Positions 34,181 through 42,319 of a stretch of 64,000 nucleotides of DNA are shown piece by piece. Origin of the DNA: Sphingobacterium sp. BN32 (GTDB taxonomy: Bacteria > Bacteroidota > Bacteroidia > Sphingobacteriales > Sphingobacteriaceae). The position numbers were made by a program, and so were the translations under genes. A model generated the notes under the pieces. It was not told where the DNA came from. It made no database searches and saw only the letters and a list, made by a program, of their open reading frames with translations. How positions within the stretch are numbered: the first letter of the stretch is position 1; every line of letters starts with the position of its first letter. The stretch covers positions 3,782,001 through 3,846,000 of the forward strand of contig NZ_CP129963.1 in the NCBI RefSeq assembly GCF_030503615.1. Direction: 5' to 3'.

Positions 34181-35506
34181 TTCTTCCAGATACTTATCGT
34201 TGATCTGTTTATTCGCTTTTGCTCCTAATACCTTCAGCGATTCTACTTTCTTGATCACATTTCCAGAGCCTGTAGATAACTTCTTCATGGCATCCTCATG
34301 CTTCGAAGCTGCCTTCTGAATAAAGCCTTGTATCTGATCCATATCATCTAAGAAACCAACGAACTTGTCGTATAACAAGCCAGCCTCTTTGGCTATTTCC
34401 AAAACATTTCTATTCTGCCGTTCCTGCTTCCAAATGCTCGCGATGGTTCTTAGTGTTGCAAGCAAGGTCGAAGGGCTTACAATGACTACTCGCCTATCCC
34501 AAGCGTCGGAAAACAATTCTGGTTTATGGTTAACTGCAAGACTAAGTGAAGATTCGATCGGGATGAACATGAGCACAAACTCTGGTGATACAATCTTGTA
34601 CAATGATTGATAATCCTTCGCAGAAAGCTCTTTAACATGATTCTCGATAGATTGCACATGCTGTTTAACAAAGAGTGCTCTATCCTCCTCGGTGTCCGCA
34701 TTAACGGCTCTTTCGTAGGCTACGAGGGATAACTTCGAGTCGACAATCAAGTGTTTCTCATCAGGGAGATAGATGACAGCATCGGGTTGCAGCCTCTTGC
34801 CTTCCTGGTCAAGGATGGCTGCTTGCAGTTTATACTCCTGGTCTTTTAATAATCCTGAACGCTCCAAAACGCGCTCTAGAATAACTTCTCCCCAGTTACC
34901 CTGTCTCTTATTATCACCTTTTAAGGCTTTCGCAAGATTATTCGCTTCATCTTTAATCTGCATGCTTTGCTGCATCAGTTGTTCGACAACGCCTTTTAAG
35001 ACGCTGCGTTCCGCAGACTCTTGTTGATAGGTTTTCTCCACCTTCTCCTCAAACGATTTGATCTTTTCCTTCAGGGGATCTAAGATCAAACTGATATTCT
35101 GCTGATTCTGCTGAGTAAATTTAAGAGTCTTTTCTTCCAGAATCTTATTTGCGAGTACCTGAAACTCTGTATTGAATTGCTTCTTAAGATTTTCTATCTC
35201 TATCTTTTGCTCCGCAAACTTATCCTGTTGTGCTTGCAGGTAAGCATTCGTTCCTTCCAGCGTTCGCTCAATGGCTTGCCTATTGTTGACTTCGGCCATT
35301 AATTCCTTATGCAATCTTTCCCGCTCGATACTTAATAATCGCTCTCTCTCCTGCAGCTTGCCATATTCGATCTGTAACTGCTGCTGCTCTTTTATCACAT
35401 GTTCATGCGTCGAGCGGCTAACTGCCTGTCCATTTCGCCAAAGTGCATAGACTATTATGACCAGCATAATGATGATGATCGCTATATACAAACTTTCCAT
35501 TCCCAA
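34178..35506 (-). CDS. rmuC: DNA recombination protein RmuC
   Basis: A 442-residue protein with one N-terminal membrane segment (about 4-22, LYIAIIIIMLVIIVYALW), a long charged coiled coil (about 30-145) and the RmuC nuclease-like domain. The latter contains KGDNKRQGNWGEVILERVLE, SGLLKDQEYKLQ, DSKLSLVAYERAV and FIPIESSLSLA. The family is linked to limiting DNA rearrangement at inverted repeats. It precedes the arginase-fold gene's stop by 16 bases on the same strand. Confidence 0.9.
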   Translation of the reverse strand: MGMESLYIAIIIIMLVIIVYALWRNGQAVSRSTHEHVIKEQQQLQIEYGKLQERERLLSIERERLHKELMAEVNNRQAIERTLEGTNAYLQAQQDKFAEQKIEIENLKKQFNTEFQVLANKILEEKTLKFTQQNQQNISLILDPLKEKIKSFEEKVEKTYQQESAERSVLKGVVEQLMQQSMQIKDEANNLAKALKGDNKRQGNWGEVILERVLERSGLLKDQEYKLQAAILDQEGKRLQPDAVIYLPDEKHLIVDSKLSLVAYERAVNADTEEDRALFVKQHVQSIENHVKELSAKDYQSLYKIVSPEFVLMFIPIESSLSLAVNHKPELFSDAWDRRVVIVSPSTLLATLRTIASIWKQERQNRNVLEIAKEAGLLYDKFVGFLDDMDQIQGFIQKAASKHEDAMKKLSTGSGNVIKKVESLKVLGAKANKQINDKYLEE

Positions 35507-35522
35507 TAATTAAAAAAGAATT

Positions 35523-36710
35523 CTATTGTAATTTCTGATGTGTTTTCCACCATAAGTCAGGCATTTCACCTGCTACGGCTAGTTGGTAGTCCTCGTATCG
35601 ACAAGGCACAAGATAAAACCTTTCATTAACGGATTTGGAACCGAAGTAAGGAACCTGCATCCACCAACGATCCGACTTCTTGCTCTTCACGAATACTAGT
35701 TCGTAATCTTCTGCTTCCAAAGTCGTACGGTAAATCATATAATTTGATTTTGGATACATTGGCGCATCCTTCTTGCGGCTGTAATACCCATCAACAAAGC
35801 ACCATATCATTTGCGATATTAACATCGCTGTTTGTCCCATAGGGTCAAAACTAGGGTTATACTCATAAAATCCTACGGACGAGCATTTATCTGACATGCC
35901 GGCATAGCGCGCTAATTGGCAGGCCTCATCTCCATATAGACCATTCGGACCTGCATTCGCATTACCACCGGCTTCCGATCCACGGATAGCGCTAATATCA
36001 AAGCTTACCATATCAGCCGATCGGATAATAGGCTCCGCTTGGTCTAGCTTGCCGGAAAATGCCCCCAAACGCAAGGCATTAAAGAAAAGCTTATCATACA
36101 TATTGATCGACTCCTTACTTACCAGATAAGTCTGATAAGCGATATTGCTCAAGTTGAACAGATAATCTGGCTGATGTAGGATAATATGGTTTAAGAAAGT
36201 ATTTGAATTTAAGGAGGTGTTTTCACTGTAATCCTGGTCCAAGTCAAACTTAGAGTCGATGATGGCAACTTCTACGCGCTGCTCTAAGTTCTCATAAGCC
36301 GTGTATTGCGCATAAGTCAGATCATGACCTCCCCCAATTAAAATCGGCAGGATATCATGTTTAATCAGTTCTTCCATCACGAGTTTCACCGCTACATAAG
36401 TATCCTTAATGGTAGCTCCCGCTTTAATATTCCCTAGGTCTACGATCTTGACCGTGTAATCCCCCTGATATAAATCATAGAGATGTCTACGCACTTGGTT
36501 CGCTCCTTTCGCTGCTCCCTTGTTGTTTACAGCCGCCCTATCCTCTTCAATTCCAATGATGGCAAGGTTCGGTTTTACATCACCTTCAAAGATATCTGGA
36601 AAGCTGTCGGTATACTTTTCAATGATCTTTCCGAATTGAGAGTTGTAATAAGTCGTTTCTTCACCTAGATCGGCTAGGGAGATGGGGCTTAGAAAGTCTG
36701 CTAATGTCAT
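35523..36710 (-). CDS. Arginase-fold (formimidoylglutamase-like) protein with altered metal site
   Basis: A 395-residue protein of the ureohydrolase fold: LPILIGGGHDLTYAQYTA (121-138) is the first metal motif with His129. The usual DAHxD is DSKFD at 152-156 (His replaced by Lys154), and the usual SxDxDxxDP is SFDISAIRG at 236-244 (second Asp replaced by Ser240). With these ligands gone a normal binuclear Mn centre is unlikely. The C-terminal about 90 residues (from YPKSNYMIYRT) extend beyond classical arginases. Related Bacteroidetes proteins are usually labelled formimidoylglutamase; a non-catalytic or different role should be considered. No hut genes are nearby. Confidence 0.7.
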   Translation of the reverse strand: MTLADFLSPISLADLGEETTYYNSQFGKIIEKYTDSFPDIFEGDVKPNLAIIGIEEDRAAVNNKGAAKGANQVRRHLYDLYQGDYTVKIVDLGNIKAGATIKDTYVAVKLVMEELIKHDILPILIGGGHDLTYAQYTAYENLEQRVEVAIIDSKFDLDQDYSENTSLNSNTFLNHIILHQPDYLFNLSNIAYQTYLVSKESINMYDKLFFNALRLGAFSGKLDQAEPIIRSADMVSFDISAIRGSEAGGNANAGPNGLYGDEACQLARYAGMSDKCSSVGFYEYNPSFDPMGQTAMLISQMIWCFVDGYYSRKKDAPMYPKSNYMIYRTTLEAEDYELVFVKSKKSDRWWMQVPYFGSKSVNERFYLVPCRYEDYQLAVAGEMPDLWWKTHQKLQ

Positions 36711-36889
36711 ATATTGCGCTATTGCAGGAAGTTAAAACTATAGCTTCCGTGGATTTTAACAAAGATGCATTTTATAAATAAATATTGCTAAGAACATTTT
36801 TTCAACAAAAAGTTAGGAAGTCTTTTTGGATAGTAGCAAAGTACTGGATAGAATATTTACTCAAAAGTAAGATGTACGGTCTAAAAGGA

Positions 36890-36921
36890 CTTGCATAGGA
36901 CTTTTCAATAGGTTATCTTTG
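36890..36921 (+). promoter_or_regulatory. Promoter of the epimerase-serB pair
   Basis: CTTG at 36890-36893, 20 bases, then TATCTTTG at 36914-36921. The -7 box covers the TTG at 36919 that an ORF finder would take as start, which argues for the downstream GTG at 36952. Confidence 0.6.
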
Positions 36922-36951
36922 AATTCAGGAATTTTCAACAATAAGTTTAAC

Positions 36952-37926
36952 GTGATTTTAGTTACAGGTGGTACAGGATTTTTAGGTTCAACAGTTTTAA
37001 AACACCTTATTGATAATGGCGAGAGTATCGTAGCGTTGAAAAGACCTACATCTATCATTCCCGATCATTTAAAATCCTCTTCTTTAATACAATGGGTAGA
37101 CGCGGATATCACGGATTATTTTGCGTTGGAAGAGATATTCCCAAGCATTCGACAAGTTTACCACTGCGCTGCTAAAATCTCCTACCATAAGGAAGATGCT
37201 ACGGCGATGTTTCAAACCAATATCGAAGGCACCAAACACATCGTTAATCTTTCTCTGCTTTATGAGGCACGCCTCGTCCATGTAAGCTCAATTGCGGCAT
37301 TAGGCACTAATAAACTAGGTCTTCCTATCAAAGAGACCGACAAATGGGAATACAACCGAAAGATTTCGAATTATTCATTAGCCAAATACGAGAGCGAAAT
37401 GGAAGTATGGCGTGGCATTGTTGAAGGCCTAGACGCGGTGATTGTCAATCCATCTGTCATTATGGGCGTCGGCCCGGGAGAGAACGGCTCCAGAACCATA
37501 TTCGATGTGGTAAAAAAGGGAAATAAAATCTACCCTTTGGGCAGTGTCGGAATAGTCGATGTGGATGATGTTGCTCAGATTATGATTAAGTTGATGAACT
37601 CGGATATTACGGGCGAGCGATTCATCCTCAATGCAGAAAATATAAGTAATCAAGACTTGTTGAGCAAGATCAGCGACTACATGCAGAAACCTAGACCAAG
37701 TATTGCTGCCAGTCGTGTTGTTTTGTCGATGGCATGGCGCCTATCGAAAGTTGCCTCTTTTCTCAACGGAAAGCGTCCTGCTTTGACCAAAGAGACCGCG
37801 AGAGCAGCAAACAAGAAACTAGAATACGATAATAGCAAGATTACAAAAACCCTTGGTGTATCGTTCAAACCTTTGGACATGACCCTAAAGGAAGTAGTCG
37901 ACACTTATTACAGGAAAACAATCTAA
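36952..37926 (+). CDS. NAD(P)-dependent epimerase/dehydratase-like SDR
   Basis: 324 residues from the GTG at 36952, so that the protein begins with the Rossmann glycine motif MILVTGGTGFLGSTVLKHL. The extended-SDR catalytic set is present: VYHCAAKISYHKED, VHVSSIAALG (Ser), then YSLAKYESEMEVWRG (Tyr-x3-Lys) and VIVNPSVIMGVGPG. The substrate could be a sugar nucleotide, a dihydroflavonol-like alcohol or an aldehyde. It is followed after 15 bases by the serB-like gene and is probably co-transcribed with it. Confidence 0.8.
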   Translation: MILVTGGTGFLGSTVLKHLIDNGESIVALKRPTSIIPDHLKSSSLIQWVDADITDYFALEEIFPSIRQVYHCAAKISYHKEDATAMFQTNIEGTKHIVNLSLLYEARLVHVSSIAALGTNKLGLPIKETDKWEYNRKISNYSLAKYESEMEVWRGIVEGLDAVIVNPSVIMGVGPGENGSRTIFDVVKKGNKIYPLGSVGIVDVDDVAQIMIKLMNSDITGERFILNAENISNQDLLSKISDYMQKPRPSIAASRVVLSMAWRLSKVASFLNGKRPALTKETARAANKKLEYDNSKITKTLGVSFKPLDMTLKEVVDTYYRKTI

Positions 37927-37941
37927 ACAGCATATAATAAC

Positions 37942-39237
37942 GTGAAAAATTACTACATTATTGACTTCGACAGCACCTTCACCCAAGTCGAAGCATTAGA
38001 CGAATTAGCACGAATTTCGTTAGAGAACAACCCCAACCGCCAAGCAATTTATGAGGAAATCGAACGATTTACGAATCTGGCGATGGAGGGGAAGATTTCA
38101 TTTCGTGAAAGCCTCGCTGGCCGAGTTAAGCTTTTAGAAGCAAACCGCGATCACCTTGCCAAGTTAATTGTCCATTTAAAGAAAAAGGTCTCCAAATCCT
38201 TTAGTCGAAATAAAGAGTTCTTCAAGGACAACGCAGACACCGCTTGGATAGTATCTGGTGGCTTCAAGGAGTTTATTACGCCTGTAGTTACTCCTTATCA
38301 CATCAAGAAAGAAAACATCTACGCGAACACGTTTAGATTTGATGAAGCCGGCAACATCATTGGATATGATGAAGCAAACCCTTTATCAGATGAGGGCGGA
38401 AAGGTTAAACTATTGAAGCAATTGGAAATTCAAGGCCGTATCTTCGGTATTGGAGATGGCTATTCTGATTTTCAACTAAAAGAATCTGGTTTGATTGAGA
38501 AGTTCTACGCTTTTACAGAGAACATCGCTCGCCAATCGGTTACTGATAAGGCTGATCATATAGCGCCAAGCTTTGATGAATTCCTTTATGTCAATGACCT
38601 TCCGCGCGCAATATCCTATCCAAAGAACCGCATCCTTTGTCTAATCGTCGGAAATGTTCCGGAGATTGCTGCCCATATCTTAAAACGCGACGGATTCTCC
38701 ATCCGCGTTAAAGAAACCTTCGAAGAGAAATACACCAAAGATGTCGGTATGATCTTATTAGGTTCAGAGATCAGCATCTCGGACGAGCAATTAAGCAGAG
38801 CCGACAAGTTGAAGACTATCGGATTCCTGGGCGATATCAAAGGTCATGTCTCAAAGACGATCTGCAATGAAAAAGGAATCGTCGTATTCGACGATAAGAA
38901 AGGAAAGAAACGCAATGCGGAGTTCATTCCACGCCGTATGGCGGATTTCATCAACCATGGTGACACCGATCAAAGCCGTAACTTCCCAAACATGTTGTTA
39001 CCAAAACTTACACGTGCGCACCGCCTCTTGCATATCCATAAAAACGTGCCGGGCATCATGGCGCAAATCAACAATGTATATGCCGAGAATAACATCAATA
39101 TCTTCTCGCAATTCCTGATGACGCGCGGAGAAATAGGCTACGCCGTAACGGATATCGATGCTGCATACGATAAAAAAATGCTGAAGCAATTGAAGCAAAT
39201 CGATAATACCATCAAGTTTAGAATACTATACAAGTAA
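37942..39237 (+). CDS. Phosphoserine phosphatase fused to a SerA remnant with ACT domain
   Basis: 431 residues, GTG start. Residues 1-210 are a HAD-IB phosphatase of the SerB type: IIDFDSTFT with nucleophile Asp8 and acid Asp10, AWIVSGGFKEF with Ser, and IFGIGDGYSDFQL with the Mg-binding Asp. Residues about 220-430 resemble phosphoglycerate dehydrogenase: ADKLKTIGFLGD and KGIVVFDD correspond to the substrate-domain start, and NFPNMLLPKL with RLLHIHKNVPGIMAQINNVY corresponds to the C-terminal ACT domain of E. coli-type SerA. The intervening NAD-binding Rossmann domain is missing and there is no GxGxxG. It likely makes serine from phosphoserine, with the ACT part sensing an amino acid. Confidence 0.8.
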   Translation: MKNYYIIDFDSTFTQVEALDELARISLENNPNRQAIYEEIERFTNLAMEGKISFRESLAGRVKLLEANRDHLAKLIVHLKKKVSKSFSRNKEFFKDNADTAWIVSGGFKEFITPVVTPYHIKKENIYANTFRFDEAGNIIGYDEANPLSDEGGKVKLLKQLEIQGRIFGIGDGYSDFQLKESGLIEKFYAFTENIARQSVTDKADHIAPSFDEFLYVNDLPRAISYPKNRILCLIVGNVPEIAAHILKRDGFSIRVKETFEEKYTKDVGMILLGSEISISDEQLSRADKLKTIGFLGDIKGHVSKTICNEKGIVVFDDKKGKKRNAEFIPRRMADFINHGDTDQSRNFPNMLLPKLTRAHRLLHIHKNVPGIMAQINNVYAENNINIFSQFLMTRGEIGYAVTDIDAAYDKKMLKQLKQIDNTIKFRILYK

Positions 39238-39252
39238 AACAGATAAAAAAAG

Positions 39253-39280
39253 GGGCCATCCAATCGGATGGCCCTTTCTT
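39253..39280 (+). terminator. Terminator after the serB-like gene
   Basis: GGGCCATCC, AATC, GGATGGCCC then TTTCTT, 15 bases after the stop; A and T runs on both sides make it usable in both directions. Confidence 0.9.
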
Positions 39281-39351
39281 TAACTATTACAAGTTAGGAT
39301 TATATGAATGAATTTCTCTTTTCAAATCTCCTCGTTCTTACAGAAAGAACG

Positions 39352-39469
39352 TGTCTAAAAAGCTTATGTTAAACTTTTGGCTAAATGATTTCTATTAGCC
39401 GGTCATATGCTTCGAAAAGCATCACAGGGAGTAAATAATGAAATTATGTTAATCATAGCTTTTTAGACA
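39352..39469. mobile_element. MITE-like element, 118 bp
   Basis: TGTCTAAAAAGCT begins the element and its exact reverse complement ends it (13-bp terminal inverted repeats, extended imperfectly through TTATGTTAA and TTAATCATA). ACG flanks both sides, consistent with a 3-bp target duplication. The interior has no ORF. It lies in the 380-base gap between the serB-like gene terminator and the 5-formyl-THF cyclo-ligase, which otherwise shows nothing. No matching transposase is present in the window. Confidence 0.65.
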
Positions 39470-39619
39470 ACGTCATTTCTATTATCTTAAAGATCGTTGA
39501 TCTCTCACTCTTTCTGTGTTGCATAGCATCTATGCTCAATCGCATTAATTACTATCAAAACGAAGGTATAGGGATGAAATTGCTAAAGATTCCCTTTAAT
39601 TTAAGATTTGTAGTCGGGA

Positions 39620-40195
39620 TTAGCCTTCTAGATAAAAAGTTTTACCGGGAGTAAACAGCTGGGAGATAGGGATATCCCAGTCATTAACATCTTCGATCAG
39701 CTCAACCGGCTCAAAATACGATATCCCGAACTTCAACACATCGGGGCGACAGTTTGCTAAGAAGCGATCATAGAAGCCCTTGCCATAGCCCACTCGATTG
39801 CCCTGCTTATCAACAACCAACAAAGGCGTCAATACAGCGTCTATACTTTCCACAGCAACCTCTTCTGCATCGATAGGCTCGGGTATACCCCATGCGTTGC
39901 TGAGCAGCTTCCCATCTTTTTCTAAACGATAGTGATGGAGCTGATGAGTTTCAAAATCAGATTTCGAAGTTACGAGCGTTATTTCCGGATACTGTTGCCA
40001 AATCCATTTAATGAACGGCCAGGTGTTGAACTCCTTAAATTTCTCGATAGAAAGATAGAGATGCAGATACTTGATTGCAGACCAATCATATTGCTGCAAT
40101 TGTTCTAATAGCTGCTCGTCAAGCAAAACCAATTGCTCTGCTGTTAAGCCATTCCGTTGTGCCTTATAGATTTCGCGTAGTTCCTGCTTTCTCAT
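39620..40195 (-). CDS. 5-formyltetrahydrofolate cyclo-ligase
   Basis: A 191-residue enzyme converting 5-formyl-THF to 5,10-methenyl-THF with ATP. Family motifs: the N-terminal MRKQELREIYKAQRNGL, YLSIEKFKEFNTWPFI (about 47-62), and the C-terminal signature TPLLVVDKQGNRVGYGKGFYDRFL (about 128-151) with the ATP/Mg loop. Bacteroidetes proteins of this type are variously named fthC or MTHFS. It follows efp on the same strand after a terminator. Confidence 0.9.
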   Translation of the reverse strand: MRKQELREIYKAQRNGLTAEQLVLLDEQLLEQLQQYDWSAIKYLHLYLSIEKFKEFNTWPFIKWIWQQYPEITLVTSKSDFETHQLHHYRLEKDGKLLSNAWGIPEPIDAEEVAVESIDAVLTPLLVVDKQGNRVGYGKGFYDRFLANCRPDVLKFGISYFEPVELIEDVNDWDIPISQLFTPGKTFYLEG

Positions 40196-40205
40196 CCCTA
40201 TTAAA

Positions 40206-40241
40206 CAAAAACGGCCTTGCCGCAGAGCGCTAACAAGACCG
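40206..40241 (-). terminator. Terminator of the lpx-efp operon
   Basis: On the minus strand CGGTCTTG and CAAGGCCG (one G.T wobble) form a stem followed by TTTTTGTTT. It starts about 24 bases past the efp stop. Confidence 0.7.
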
Positions 40242-40264
40242 AATAATCAACCTAAACCTAAATA

Positions 40265-40825
40265 TTATTTTACACGTTCGATGTAATCACCTGTACGTGT
40301 GTCAACTTTAACTTTATCACCTTGGTTAATGAACAAAGGCACATTGATTTCCACTCCTGTTTCTACAGTTGCTTTTTTCAACGCGTTCGTCGATGTATCA
40401 CCTTTAACCGCAGGCTCTGTATAAGTAATCTCCAATTCAACGTTTTGAGGTGCCTGTGCCATGATTGGCTCATCGCTCTCAAACGCAACGATTACATTCA
40501 TTCCTTCTTTCAAGAAGCGCGCTGTGCTTCCGAAAAGCAATTTCGGGATATTGAACTGTTCGTAAGTCTCGTTGTCCATAACTACGAAAAAGTCTCCATC
40601 CTCATATAAATATTGGTAGTCATTCGTCTCTACGCGAGCAATCTCTACCTCTTCGTCGGTTCTAAATCTGTATTCTACTAATTTACCGGTCTTCACATTG
40701 CGCATTCTAGCTTGATAGAACGCACGTAAGTTTCCTGGCGTACGGTGGATAAACTCTTCAACCGTTACTAATTCGCCATTAAAACGTAGGACATTCCCAC
40801 TTTTTACATCTGAAGCTTTTGCCAT
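40265..40825 (-). CDS. efp: Elongation factor P
   Basis: A 186-residue three-domain OB/KOW factor that rescues ribosomes stalled at polyproline. The N-terminal KOW domain has the tip loop HRTPGNLRAFYQ (27-38). The residue aligned with the modified Lys34 of E. coli (PGK) is Asn32, with Arg34 two residues later. The C-terminal signature GVEINVPLFINQGDKVKVDTRTG(EYIERVK-like end) is intact in two parts: GVEINVPLFINQGDKVKV and DTRTGDYIERVK. It is the last gene of the minus-strand lipid A cluster. Confidence 0.95.
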   Translation of the reverse strand: MAKASDVKSGNVLRFNGELVTVEEFIHRTPGNLRAFYQARMRNVKTGKLVEYRFRTDEEVEIARVETNDYQYLYEDGDFFVVMDNETYEQFNIPKLLFGSTARFLKEGMNVIVAFESDEPIMAQAPQNVELEITYTEPAVKGDTSTNALKKATVETGVEINVPLFINQGDKVKVDTRTGDYIERVK

Positions 40826-40875
40826 AGTCTATATTAATTATTGGTCACAAAAATAGGAAAAGTAACCCAAATTGT

Positions 40876-41496
40876 CTATTTAAAATCCATTATTTCAAGA
40901 TATTCGTTGCAGAATGCATACTCGTGTTCCTGATTGGAACCGATGATCAGCAGACGATCATTAACCGTATCCTCCACTAAATCCAAATACCAGGCCTCAC
41001 CTACCTTATCCAGGTTACTCGTCGGCTCGTCCAGGAATAGCATCTTGCTATCCGAGCAGCAGGCTAAAACCAGTTTCACGCGCTGTTTCATTCCTGAAGA
41101 GAAATAACGAATCTCTTTCTGCAGTACATTTGAGCCAAAGCCCAAGCGCTCTTTCACCGCCTCTAAATTAAAGCCATGCAACAGTGGCTTAAACTTAAAA
41201 TGGAAATCTATCAATTCGTTGAGCGTAAATTCTTCAATCAACTCAACATAAGGGGCAGCAATAGCGGTATGCTTATAAACTTCCTCAATCTCCACTTCCT
41301 TCCCGTCCTGCTGATATCCCAAGGTTCCTTCGCTTGGGGTCAATGCACCGGTCAGCACCTTAATCAAGGTCGACTTACCCGAACCATTAGGTCCCAAAAT
41401 AGCGTAGCGGTTTCCAAAAGAAAAGGTATAATCGATATGTCTAAAAATCCATTCTCGATTATACCTTCTACCAATATCTTGTAAAGTTATATTCAA
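40876..41496 (-). CDS. ABC-type ATP-binding protein, no permease nearby
   Basis: A 206-residue ATPase: Walker A GPNGSGKS (about 35-42), Q-loop region around TAIAAPYVEL, signature FSSGMKQR (about 134-141), Walker B KMLFLDEPTSNLD (about 152-164) and a switch His in GSNQEHEY. No transmembrane partner is encoded beside it. Its place between lpxA and efp suggests translation-independent co-regulation with envelope genes; the function is unknown. Confidence 0.8.
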   Translation of the reverse strand: MNITLQDIGRRYNREWIFRHIDYTFSFGNRYAILGPNGSGKSTLIKVLTGALTPSEGTLGYQQDGKEVEIEEVYKHTAIAAPYVELIEEFTLNELIDFHFKFKPLLHGFNLEAVKERLGFGSNVLQKEIRYFSSGMKQRVKLVLACCSDSKMLFLDEPTSNLDKVGEAWYLDLVEDTVNDRLLIIGSNQEHEYAFCNEYLEIMDFK

Positions 41497-41514
41497 ATAA
41501 TCACCTGCTTAAAG

Positions 41515-42309
41515 TTAAATACCCGATCTACCTTGTCCGAAACCTTTGACAACGCCGCGGTTAGACGCTCTGACGAAGCCGAGGATTTCATCTCTCAATT
41601 CTGTTGCCTCAAATTCCGCCTCGACGATATCCAAAGCCTTACCTAAATTACTGTGTTGAACAAACAGCACACGGTAAATATTCTGAATCTCATTAATCTG
41701 CTCATTGCTGTAACCTCGTCTTCTTAAACCAACCGAGTTGATACCGGCATAAGAGATAGGCTCGCGAGCTGCTTTAATATATGGAGGAACATCCTTACGC
41801 ACAAGCGTACCACCCGTAACGAAGGCATGTGATCCGATTTTACAAAACTGATGCACGGCTACCATACCCGCTAGCACCACATAATCACCAACAGTGATAT
41901 GGCCAGCCAGCGTACTTGAGTTGGAGAAGATACAGTTGTCGCCGATAAAACAATCATGCGCTATATGACTATAAGCTTGAATCAAGCAGTTCTTTCCAAT
42001 TACGGTTCTATAACGATCTTTCGTGCCTCGGTTGATCGTCACACACTCGCGGATCGTTGTGTTATCGCCGATTTCCGCCGTTGTGACCTCGCCTTCAAAC
42101 TTTAGGTCTTGAGGCTCACCAGAAATTACTGCCCCAGGAAATATCCGGCAGTTCTTGCCAATCCGTGCACCATTCATGATGGTCACATTCGAGCCAATCC
42201 ACGTTCCCTCGCCAATTTCCACATCCTTGTGTATTGTGCTAAAGGGTTCAATGACTACATTCTGTGCTATTTTAGCTTCAGGATGTATGTATGATAAGGG
42301 TTGAATCAT
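41515..42309 (-). CDS. lpxA: UDP-N-acetylglucosamine O-acyltransferase
   Basis: A 264-residue left-handed beta-helix trimeric enzyme for the first step of lipid A synthesis. Hexapeptide repeats run through about residues 8-190 (IHPEAKIAQNVVIEPFSTI, GTWIGSNVTIM and so on). The catalytic His lies in YSHIAHDCFIGDNC (His about 119-125). The C-terminal helical part is NSVGLRRRGYSNEQINEI. It lies 10 bases after lpxC/fabZ and 18 before the ABC ATPase gene. Confidence 0.95.
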   Translation of the reverse strand: MIQPLSYIHPEAKIAQNVVIEPFSTIHKDVEIGEGTWIGSNVTIMNGARIGKNCRIFPGAVISGEPQDLKFEGEVTTAEIGDNTTIRECVTINRGTKDRYRTVIGKNCLIQAYSHIAHDCFIGDNCIFSNSSTLAGHITVGDYVVLAGMVAVHQFCKIGSHAFVTGGTLVRKDVPPYIKAAREPISYAGINSVGLRRRGYSNEQINEIQNIYRVLFVQHSNLGKALDIVEAEFEATELRDEILGFVRASNRGVVKGFGQGRSGI

Positions 42310-42319
42310 TTCTTTTTAA

